DNA of 64,000 bases from Bacteroidota bacterium. GTDB taxonomy: Bacteria > Bacteroidota > Bacteroidia > Bacteroidales > Lentimicrobiaceae. Below, one piece after another: positions 25,697 to 33,317 of the stretch; the first letter of the stretch is position 1, and every line of letters begins with the position of its first letter. The stretch lies in NCBI GenBank assembly GCA_023441805.1, contig JAEZNO010000001.1:248001-312000 (forward strand). Reading direction: 5' to 3'. The notes below the pieces were generated by a model. The model saw only the letters and a program-made list of their open reading frames with translations. It searched no databases and was not told where the DNA came from. Made by a program: the position numbers and the translations under genes.

Positions 25697-28600
25697 ATGC
25701 AGGAAACTGAAATATACAAACCGGTTAACCACATTAGGATTGTAACAGCTGCCTCCCTGTTTGACGGACATGATGCTGCAATCAACGTGATGCGAAGGAT
25801 ACTTCAATCCTCAGGTGCTGAAGTGATTCACCTTGGACATGATCGTTCGGTAAATGAAATTGTCAACACCGCCATTCAGGAAGATGTACAGGCTGTTGCA
25901 ATTACTTCATACCAGGGCGGGCATATGGAGTACTTCAAATACATGTATGACCTTCTCAAAGAAGCCGGCTGTGGTCACATTAAGATCTTTGGTGGTGGCG
26001 GGGGTGTCATATTACCTGAAGAACTGGAAGAATTGCATGCATATGGAATTGCCCGGCTCTACTCTCCTGATGATGGCAGACACATGGGGCTTCAGGGAAT
26101 GATTAATGATTTGCTGAGTAAATGCGATTTCCCTACAGGAAACATTAAAAGTATTGCTGCAAAAGATATTGTAAAAGGAGAGCACAAAGCTATCGCCTCG
26201 ATGATCACCGCTATTGAAAATGGCGTTAAAGATGTTGATAAGATATTGATGCAACTTGAGGCTCGGTGTGATGAATTGAAGACGCCTGTTATCGGACTGA
26301 CCGGTACAGGTGGTGCAGGTAAGTCTTCGTTAATTGATGAACTCATAAGGCGATTTGTAAATAATAATCCACAGATTAAGATTGCGATTATATCGGTTGA
26401 CCCGACTAAACGCAAAACCGGAGGTGCATTATTAGGCGATAGAATCAGGATGAATGCCATAAATCATAAAGGCATTTATATGCGCAGTATGGCCACCCGA
26501 CAGGCAAATCTGGCTTTATCAAAGCATATTAAGGATACACTCTGCCTGGTGAAGAGTGCCGGTTTTGATCTGATAATGCTTGAAAGTAGTGGCATCGGAC
26601 AAAGTGATACGGAGATCATCGATTTCAGTGACCTTTCACTTTATATCATGACCCCTGAGTTTGGGGCTGCTACTCAATTGGAGAAAATTGGTATGCTAGA
26701 CTATGCCGATATAATAGCTGTCAATAAATTTGATAAACGTGGTGCTGAGGATGCCATTAGGGATGTGAAGAAACAATTTGTGCGTAACCACAAGCTGTGG
26801 GATGCAGTGATTGATGAGCTGCCTGTTTTTGGAACAATGGCATCACAGTTTAATGATGTCGGTGTCAATGAATTGTACTCTCATCTGATTGAAAAGATAA
26901 ATACCCGCTTTGGAAAACAATACCGGCCATTAGCTGATAACAATACCGGAATAGAAAGACAATATATAATCCCTCCCCATAGAGTCCGTTACCTTGCCGA
27001 GATAGCTGAGACAGTGAGGAATTACAATGAGTATGCCGAAAAAATGTCAGCAATTGCCGGAAGATTGCACTCTTATGAGATTACTGCCAAATCAATTAAG
27101 GAATCTGGTGATTCAGTGCCGGAAGAACTTAATTCATTAATTGATGTTGCCAAAGAAGAGCTGGGCAGGGAAAACTATAATAAACTTCAGAACTGGGAAC
27201 AGATAAGAAAGCGTTACTATGATCCGGAGTACATTTTCAAAGTGAGGGATAAGGAGATAAGAATCAAGACGCATAACACATCCTTGTCAAACGTCAGGTT
27301 CCCGAAAGTCAGCTTGCCCGGGTACAAAGGTTGGGGTGATATAATGAAGTGGGTGCTAAAAGAGAATGTACCAGGTGAATTTCCATATGCCGCAGGTGTT
27401 TACCCATTCAAGAGGGAGTATGAAGATCCCACAAGGATGTTTGCGGGTGAGGGTGGTCCTGAACGAACCAATAAGCGATTCCATTATCTCTCCAAAGGAA
27501 TGAAAGCCCATAGGTTGTCAACAGCATTTGACTCAGTCACTCTTTACGGGGCTGATCCTGATATCAGACCCGATATATATGGAAAGGTTGGCAATGCAGG
27601 AGTTTCAATTTCGTGTTTGGATGATGCAAAAAAGTTATATTCAGGCTTTAATCTGGTTGATCCAATTACTTCTGTCTCAATGACTATAAATGGTCCTGCA
27701 CCTACATTAGTAGGCTATTTTATGAATACAGCCATCGACCAGCAGTGCGAAATTTACATAAAGAAGAATGGTCTTGAGCAGGAAGTTCAGAATAAGATTA
27801 CCGAAATCTACAAAGAAAAAAGAGTAAAGCGTCCCCAATATCAGGGCAGGCTGCCCGAGGGGAATGACGGTCTTGGATTGATGTTACTTGGAGTTACAGG
27901 TGATATGGTTCTCGACAAGCATATTTATGAAAAGATAAAAGCTGATACAATTTCAAAAGTAAGAGGTACTGTACAGGCTGATATTCTAAAGGAAGACCAG
28001 GCTCAGAATACCTGCATATTCTCAACAGATTTCTCCTTGAGGGTTATGGGTGATATGCAGGAATATTTCATCAAAAATAACATCAGGAATTTCTATTCAG
28101 TATCAATTTCAGGATATCATATTGCCGAAGCAGGTGCTAATCCGATATCACAGTTGGCATTTACTTTGGCAAATGGATTTACTTATGTAGAGTATTATAT
28201 GAGCAGAGGATTGAAAATCGATGATTTTGCACCTAATTTCTCATTCTTCTTTTCAAATGGAATTGATCCTGAGTATGCCGTTATGGGAAGAGTTGCCCGA
28301 CTTATTTGGGCAAAGGCCATGAAATTCAAGTATGGAGCTAATGAGCGCTCGCAAATCCTCAAGTACCATATCCAAACATCAGGAAGGTCGTTGCATGCAC
28401 AAGAAATTGCCTTTAATGATATCCGTACAACCCTGCAAGCACTCTACGCTATTTATGATAATTGCAACTCACTTCACACTAATGCTTATGATGAAGCCAT
28501 AACTACTCCTACCGAAGAATCTGTACGCCGAGCTATGGCAATCCAACTGATTATTAATCACGAGGTTGGATTGGCTAAGAATCAGAATCCGTTACAAGGC

Positions 28601-29062
28601 TCATTTATTATCGAAGAGCTCACAAATCTTGTTGAGGAAGCTGTAATTAAGGAATTTGAAAGAATCTCAGACAGGGGAGGGGTGCTTGGGGCAATGGAAA
28701 CCATGTACCAGCGAAGTAAGATACAGGAAGAGTCACTTTACTACGAAAAGCTAAAACATGAAGGCAAATTACCAATCATGGGTGTAAATACTTTTCTTTC
28801 ATCTGAGGGCTCTCCTACAATCATTCCGCAGCAGGTTATTCGCTCCACTAAGGAAGAAAAGGACCATCAGGTTGAGGTAGTACAAAATATGAAGAAAGCC
28901 TGGGGGAAAGAAGCCGCTAATGCTCTTGATAATCTCTCAGCTGTTGCATCAAATGGTGATAATGTCTTTGAGACACTGATGGAAGCATCAAAATACTGCA
29001 CTTTGGGAAGCATAACCAACACACTGTTTAATGTGGGTGGGCAATACAGAAGGAATATGTAA
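25697..29062 (+). CDS. icmF: Fused isobutyryl-CoA mutase (IcmF)
   Basis: A 1121-residue B12-dependent acyl-CoA mutase that interconverts isobutyryl-CoA and n-butyryl-CoA or related acyl-CoAs. Order: cobalamin-binding domain first (about 13-140, with LFDGHDAAIN as the B12 His motif), then a MeaB-like G-protein chaperone (P-loop GTGGAGKSS near 203-211), then the large substrate-binding mutase barrel (about 540-1121). This order, with all three parts fused, distinguishes IcmF from methylmalonyl-CoA mutase. No cobalamin riboswitch was recognised upstream. It is a single-gene unit. Confidence 0.93.
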   Translation: MQETEIYKPVNHIRIVTAASLFDGHDAAINVMRRILQSSGAEVIHLGHDRSVNEIVNTAIQEDVQAVAITSYQGGHMEYFKYMYDLLKEAGCGHIKIFGGGGGVILPEELEELHAYGIARLYSPDDGRHMGLQGMINDLLSKCDFPTGNIKSIAAKDIVKGEHKAIASMITAIENGVKDVDKILMQLEARCDELKTPVIGLTGTGGAGKSSLIDELIRRFVNNNPQIKIAIISVDPTKRKTGGALLGDRIRMNAINHKGIYMRSMATRQANLALSKHIKDTLCLVKSAGFDLIMLESSGIGQSDTEIIDFSDLSLYIMTPEFGAATQLEKIGMLDYADIIAVNKFDKRGAEDAIRDVKKQFVRNHKLWDAVIDELPVFGTMASQFNDVGVNELYSHLIEKINTRFGKQYRPLADNNTGIERQYIIPPHRVRYLAEIAETVRNYNEYAEKMSAIAGRLHSYEITAKSIKESGDSVPEELNSLIDVAKEELGRENYNKLQNWEQIRKRYYDPEYIFKVRDKEIRIKTHNTSLSNVRFPKVSLPGYKGWGDIMKWVLKENVPGEFPYAAGVYPFKREYEDPTRMFAGEGGPERTNKRFHYLSKGMKAHRLSTAFDSVTLYGADPDIRPDIYGKVGNAGVSISCLDDAKKLYSGFNLVDPITSVSMTINGPAPTLVGYFMNTAIDQQCEIYIKKNGLEQEVQNKITEIYKEKRVKRPQYQGRLPEGNDGLGLMLLGVTGDMVLDKHIYEKIKADTISKVRGTVQADILKEDQAQNTCIFSTDFSLRVMGDMQEYFIKNNIRNFYSVSISGYHIAEAGANPISQLAFTLANGFTYVEYYMSRGLKIDDFAPNFSFFFSNGIDPEYAVMGRVARLIWAKAMKFKYGANERSQILKYHIQTSGRSLHAQEIAFNDIRTTLQALYAIYDNCNSLHTNAYDEAITTPTEESVRRAMAIQLIINHEVGLAKNQNPLQGSFIIEELTNLVEEAVIKEFERISDRGGVLGAMETMYQRSKIQEESLYYEKLKHEGKLPIMGVNTFLSSEGSPTIIPQQVIRSTKEEKDHQVEVVQNMKKAWGKEAANALDNLSAVASNGDNVFETLMEASKYCTLGSITNTLFNVGGQYRRNM

Positions 29063-29251
29063 GTTAAGACGGGAGTCCCAAATGCATAGATCATAGCATA
29101 AAGAGACTGCAATAAAATGCATCAAGAAGATACGACACTGTGATAATAAGTTGATTGCATTCTTTCGCGGGAAAATAAAACTATAAAGGACCTCGAACAA
29201 CTACCATCTCATGCATCGAAACTTTTTCTTAACATTGTTGAGACAATATTT

Positions 29252-29304
29252 AAGCGTTTATAAAAACGCTTCGTAATCGTTTAGGAAACGCTTAAGGAAC
29301 GCTT
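29252..29304. repeat. AACGCTT repeat cluster
   Basis: AAGCGTTT (29252-29259) faces AAAACGCTT (29263-29271), forming a hairpin; AAACGCTT (29286-29293) and AACGCTT (29298-29304) follow as direct copies. The cluster lies in the 269 bases between icmF and the end of the sulfur operon. It could terminate both. Confidence 0.7.
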
Positions 29305-29331
29305 GGACGCAAGAGAAAGTAGTATCGGTTC

Positions 29332-29946
29332 TTAACAACCTCCTCCTGTTGGAGAAGCAGGTGCTTTTCTTTGTGGAACTAATAGCACCGGTTGCTTATT
29401 TGGCTTATTCTCAGTAGAGGAGTTTACTGTTGATGTTATAGACTTTAATAATGCTGTATCAATTGCAGGGCTTTCATTGTATTTTGAGTTTGCTAACTCA
29501 TCGTTTGAAACCAGCTGCTCAAAGGTGCCGTTAAAATATCTGACATTCTTAATGCCAATCTGTTTAAGCATCATCCATGCACCTGATGCTTTTTGGGGAG
29601 TATTACAATAAAGGATGATTACATTTCCTTTCGCGTCCATCTCATTTAAAATTCTAAGATACTCATCGCCGAATATCTTTTCTGCCGGTATGTTGATTGC
29701 ATTTTCAACATGTCCAAGATTGTACTCAAGAGGTTGTCTTAAATCAATAAGCAGTGAGTTTGTTACTGAGGAAAGTGTATTCTTGTCTAATTTATTATCC
29801 TGTTTTAATGTCTCGGAGAGCATTTGCTCACTTGAGAGTTCATAGGGTAATTTACTACTTCTGAGAGCAATGACAATTACCAATATACTTACTATGAGTA
29901 TGGTCGGTAGGACCCATTTGAGGTTATTTGAAGTATCTTTCTGCAT
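29332..29946 (-). CDS. Membrane-anchored rhodanese with C-terminal Gly-Gly-Gly-Cys
   Basis: A 204-residue protein. One membrane segment (about 11-28) is followed by a rhodanese domain (about 35-150) with LLIDLRQPLEYNLGHVENAI and the active-site loop YCNTPQK, cysteine C114. Then a flexible Ser/Asn/Thr-rich stretch leads to KQPVLLVPQRK and the end PTGGGC, so the last residue is C204. Rhodaneses carry sulfane sulfur on the loop cysteine. The terminal Cys on a flexible arm resembles carriers such as SoxY (GGCGG) and DsrC, which is inference. It is the last gene of the sulfur operon, 66 bases after the second rhodanese. Confidence 0.85.
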   Translation of the reverse strand: MQKDTSNNLKWVLPTILIVSILVIVIALRSSKLPYELSSEQMLSETLKQDNKLDKNTLSSVTNSLLIDLRQPLEYNLGHVENAINIPAEKIFGDEYLRILNEMDAKGNVIILYCNTPQKASGAWMMLKQIGIKNVRYFNGTFEQLVSNDELANSKYNESPAIDTALLKSITSTVNSSTENKPNKQPVLLVPQRKAPASPTGGGC

Positions 29947-30012
29947 CTCAATGATTTATTGATTTCGATTATTCGGTTTTAGCTAAGTAATGATATTCTT
30001 TGATTAATAAAA

Positions 30013-30633
30013 TCAGCATCCCCCTGCTGCAGGCACAGTGGATTGAACTCGTTTAACAGGTATTACGTTAATCGGTTTCTTCTCGGTTATTTTAGCTTCT
30101 CCCTTTGATCCATAAAAATACTGTCGGGCACCTATTCTGAATGAATATCTATCCATTTCCTCCTGTGGAGCAGTTACGGATGGTTCTTTCACATTTACTA
30201 TCTTATCAAACCATTCATTGATGCCTCCCTGCAGTATAAATACTGAGTTGTTCTTCATCCTCTTGCAAATCAACCATGCCTGATCTGACCAGACCTCTGA
30301 GTTAGAGTATAGTACCTTGTCAATACCCGGTATAGTAAGAATATCCTGAGATCCGTCAGTTAGTAAGGAATCCATCGGTATATTAATTGCACCCGGTATC
30401 GAGTAGCTATTGAACTGTGTTTCGGGACGAATGTCGATCAGCATAATTCCGGGGTCATTGTGAATAATGCGTTTTGTGATTTCATCCACGCTAAGGAACC
30501 TTGATGGATCATTCCACGAAACCGCTAGTGTTGCAGGATCAGTTTCACTAGGTTGTCTTGTTTTATCCATGAATAAAATACCTATTGCCAGTCCTATTGC
30601 AATAACAATGAGTATGATGTAATTTCTCTCCAT
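30013..30633 (-). CDS. Membrane-anchored rhodanese-fold protein, loop Cys replaced by Ser, C-terminal Gly-Gly-Cys
   Basis: A 206-residue paralogue-like partner of the next gene. Membrane segment about 5-22; rhodanese fold about 42-150 with IMLIDIRPETQFNSYSIPGA. The active-site loop reads LYSNSEVWSDQAW, with S110 where the catalytic cysteine should be, so classic thiosulfate sulfurtransferase activity is not expected. The tail carries KKPINVIPVKR and ends PAAGGC (C206), closely like the tail of the neighbour. Three bases separate its ATG from the stop of the upstream YeeE gene, so the two are co-translated. A role as a docking or sulfur-receiving partner is inferred. Confidence 0.85.
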   Translation of the reverse strand: MERNYIILIVIAIGLAIGILFMDKTRQPSETDPATLAVSWNDPSRFLSVDEITKRIIHNDPGIMLIDIRPETQFNSYSIPGAINIPMDSLLTDGSQDILTIPGIDKVLYSNSEVWSDQAWLICKRMKNNSVFILQGGINEWFDKIVNVKEPSVTAPQEEMDRYSFRIGARQYFYGSKGEAKITEKKPINVIPVKRVQSTVPAAGGC

Positions 30634-30636
30634 GTC

Positions 30637-31230
30637 TTAATAGTTTACTTTCTGAACTTTCTTTTCGACCCACGATGAGCCGATAAACATACCAATAGCT
30701 ACTATTATCAGTAGTGCCGCAAAGACTGATTCTTTGATTCCGATCAGATCATATATCTTTGAGTCACCGAGATTTGTGCTGTAATATATACCTTCAAAGA
30801 GACTGAACATTTCAGAGAAAGCAAACACTCCCAGAAAAAGTCCAAGTGTAAATACAAGTCCGTCAATTTTCCCAATGGCAGCTCCGCAGATGCCGGTTCC
30901 GGGACAGAACCCGCCGAGTGAGAATCCGGCACCCATAATAAGTCCGCCGAGGATGGCCGAATAGACATATAAAGGGTTGATAAAGAGCAATGAAGCATCC
31001 ATCCATCCCATATAGTCAAAATAGATGATACCTGTCATTGCAGTTATTGCTGCTGTGAAGAATACTTTCAACACAACAAAATCGTATCCGAAGAAAGTTC
31101 CCATAATCTTCCTTGAGGATGAAAATCCTGAAGATTCAAGTGTAAACCCGAATCCCATACCCAACAATAAAGCAAGTACATTATTCCAGGCTTCGGGTAT
31201 TTCTTGCAATGGTATAAGAGGTGCTGTCAT
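30637..31230 (-). CDS. YeeE/YedE family sulfur transporter, half 1
   Basis: A 197-residue membrane protein with about five or six helices. It has the family's repeated motif GAGFSLGGFCPGTGICGAA with conserved cysteines, and an earlier GMGFGFTLESSGFSSSRKI. YeeE (TsuA) imports thiosulfate using a line of cysteines through the membrane. Full-length YeeE has about 350 residues, so this is one half; the adjacent gene encodes the other. It lies 18 bases downstream of that gene and 3 bases upstream of the Ser-variant rhodanese. Confidence 0.88.
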   Translation of the reverse strand: MTAPLIPLQEIPEAWNNVLALLLGMGFGFTLESSGFSSSRKIMGTFFGYDFVVLKVFFTAAITAMTGIIYFDYMGWMDASLLFINPLYVYSAILGGLIMGAGFSLGGFCPGTGICGAAIGKIDGLVFTLGLFLGVFAFSEMFSLFEGIYYSTNLGDSKIYDLIGIKESVFAALLIIVAIGMFIGSSWVEKKVQKVNY

Positions 31231-31248
31231 AAAGTTTCTTATTAAAAA

Positions 31249-31767
31249 TTAAACCCAGAGTCGTTTGAAAATCCATGAGAAGAGGTAAGCCGATGCGAAT
31301 ATGGCCATCATCGTAATTATACCTGAGGATGAAAGTACAGCCATACCGCTTAAAGCAGCACCGGATGTACAACCACGTCCTAGTTGGGCTCCCAACCCAA
31401 ATAATGCGCCTCCAACCAGAGCAGCAATCATTCTCTTTTTGGATGTAATTTTTGGTGAATGTTCAGTTTTGATTTTCAGTCTTCCCCATAACACACCTGA
31501 GAAGAAGGCTCCTGCAATGACTCCTAATACTTCGAAGACCAGCCAGTTATTCATTGGACTAGAGTCATCACTCAGGAATTTGTTATAGTAAGCTGATTTC
31601 TCGGCATGTTCAGGTGCAATAGCATGTACGGTTGTAATAACAGTACTTTTAATGGCTCCTGAAGCTCCTAGCCCTCTGCCTGATATGTAATAGGTTGCTA
31701 ATAATACTAAACCCAGCATTATTCCACCCAAATATGGATTTAAATAATAGCTGCCATCTCTTTTCAT
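31249..31767 (-). CDS. YeeE/YedE family sulfur transporter, half 2
   Basis: A 172-residue membrane protein with about four helices. The motif GALFGLGAQLGRGCTSGAAL contains the conserved cysteine of the YeeE/YedE sulfur-transport repeat. It pairs with the downstream 197-residue half. Together they equal a full TsuA-type thiosulfate channel. It starts 55 bases after the NrfD-type subunit and is in the same operon. Confidence 0.87.
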   Translation of the reverse strand: MKRDGSYYLNPYLGGIMLGLVLLATYYISGRGLGASGAIKSTVITTVHAIAPEHAEKSAYYNKFLSDDSSPMNNWLVFEVLGVIAGAFFSGVLWGRLKIKTEHSPKITSKKRMIAALVGGALFGLGAQLGRGCTSGAALSGMAVLSSSGIITMMAIFASAYLFSWIFKRLWV

Positions 31768-31822
31768 AATGATTTATTTACTGGTTTCAATAATCTTATT
31801 TCTCTTTGTTTGTGCTAACTCG

Positions 31823-32764
31823 TCAATACAGATATCTGGTTATCTGGCCTGCTTCAACCATGATGAATCTGAAAATTAGTCCCCCAATCAATACTAATGC
31901 TGCCGGAACAACCACAGGCATATGGAACCCTAATCGTTCCATAACTTCCAGCAATGCAGGAAAAACTAATCCCAGGATGACGACAAATACCCAAAATGGA
32001 ACAGTAAAAGGTCCTCCGAGGAATAGCATAGCTGAAGCAATCTGTGTTTGTGAGCCTGCCTGGAAGCCCATAATCATATGGGTGATGAAGAATAATTCAA
32101 TTACGATGAGTAAAAGATCGATGCCACTCATTAATCTTCTTTCTTGCGTTGAGCGACTCATGAGCATGATAACTGCCGCACCGGTCGACATACCTGATAC
32201 TAGAAACAATGGTCCAAGAATACTTGTATTCCACAATGGTCTTGCATTAAAAGCTGAAAGCAAAATACCGGTATAGATGCCCAGAATTACGGATAAGACA
32301 ATGATTGCCCATGCTAACCATATACGGTTCTTGATAAAGAAAGCCTCCAGTTTATCTAAAAATCCGTATTTCCATTTCCACCCCTGCCTTAGCTCTTTCG
32401 CATATGTTGCCACCCAGATAAAGGAAAGTGGCGTAATAGCCAATAGCACCCAAGCTCCCCACGACATTGGCGATTCAATTCGTACTGTAGTGTATAGTCT
32501 CCAGAAATAAAGAGGATGTTTAAGATCAAGTAGAAGAGCGAGTAAGCCCAGGATTAGTGCTATTGGTGCTATAAGTGGAGCTTTTTTTACTGTTGCAGGC
32601 ATCTTTTCTGCTTTTCCCATTATTGTAAAAAGAGCTGCAAAAAACAGGATACCGGCTGCTAATCCTCCAAGAAACAGGTACATTGGAATCTGCCAATGCC
32701 AGATATTCAGATACGGATCAATATTAGGAATAGCCCGACCGCTAATAAATAGTTCTTCTTTCAT
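31823..32764 (-). CDS. NrfD/PsrC-type membrane subunit
   Basis: A 313-residue integral membrane protein with about eight helices, matching the NrfD/PsrC family that binds quinone and passes electrons to an FeS subunit. Typical features are HWQIPMYLFLGGLAAGILFF at the start of helix 1 and conserved charged loops. It follows the FeS subunit after 19 bases, in the A-B-C order of polysulfide, thiosulfate and tetrathionate reductases. It would anchor the catalytic complex at the membrane and link it to menaquinol. Confidence 0.88.
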   Translation of the reverse strand: MKEELFISGRAIPNIDPYLNIWHWQIPMYLFLGGLAAGILFFAALFTIMGKAEKMPATVKKAPLIAPIALILGLLALLLDLKHPLYFWRLYTTVRIESPMSWGAWVLLAITPLSFIWVATYAKELRQGWKWKYGFLDKLEAFFIKNRIWLAWAIIVLSVILGIYTGILLSAFNARPLWNTSILGPLFLVSGMSTGAAVIMLMSRSTQERRLMSGIDLLLIVIELFFITHMIMGFQAGSQTQIASAMLFLGGPFTVPFWVFVVILGLVFPALLEVMERLGFHMPVVVPAALVLIGGLIFRFIMVEAGQITRYLY

Positions 32765-32783
32765 TTTTCTTTCACATTAATAA

Positions 32784-33317
32784 TCATACTAAATAGAAGA
32801 TCTGTGGATTAGTACCTGCTTCAGGAGCCAGGGTTTTGTATTTTCGGGTGGCCAGTATTTTTGATATACCGGAATTTACGTCATAAAGATCACCGAAATA
32901 CATGCATTTTGTTGGGCAAACAGCCACACAGGCAGGAGCAGCTCCCTCATCTATCCTGTGGTTGCAGAAAGTACATTTATCGATATAACCTCCAGGATGT
33001 GAATATCTTGCATCATAAGGACAGGCTTGAATGCATGCTCCGCATCCTATACACTTATTTTTAGTTACTACAACTATCCCACCGTCGATTATATGGCTTG
33101 CTCCTGTAGGACAACATCTTACACAAGGTGCATTTTCACAATGGTTGCATCTCTCTGATCGAATTTCCAAGCCAACTTCAGGATAGGTACCATGTACACT
33201 TTCAACTACCCAGTCACGGCAAAAGCCAAGAGGCACATTGTTTTCCAGCTGACATGCGATCACACAATCGCTGCATCCCACACATTTCAGTGTGTCAATT
33301 GCCATTGCATATCTCAT
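32784..33317 (-). CDS. 4Fe-4S dicluster electron-transfer subunit (PsrB/NrfC-like)
   Basis: A 177-residue ferredoxin-like subunit. It contains the four cysteine groups of this family: CVGCSDCVIAC, CNHCENAPCVRCC, CIGCGACIQACPYDA and CTFCNHRIDEGAAPACVAVC, enough for four 4Fe-4S clusters. It has no Tat signal of its own, so it would travel with the Tat-exported catalytic subunit. Its start overlaps the stop of that gene by four bases, which implies coupled translation. MRYAMAIDTLKC can also be started four codons later at 33305. Confidence 0.9.
   Translation of the reverse strand: MRYAMAIDTLKCVGCSDCVIACQLENNVPLGFCRDWVVESVHGTYPEVGLEIRSERCNHCENAPCVRCCPTGASHIIDGGIVVVTKNKCIGCGACIQACPYDARYSHPGGYIDKCTFCNHRIDEGAAPACVAVCPTKCMYFGDLYDVNSGISKILATRKYKTLAPEAGTNPQIFYLV

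Noticed and set aside
29252..29304. Transposon inverted-repeat ends
   Set aside because: No transposase or target duplication nearby, and the flanking genes are intact.
31806..32276. A 156-residue open frame on the plus strand
   Set aside because: Antisense to the NrfD-type subunit; it mirrors the membrane-protein codons and has no domain.
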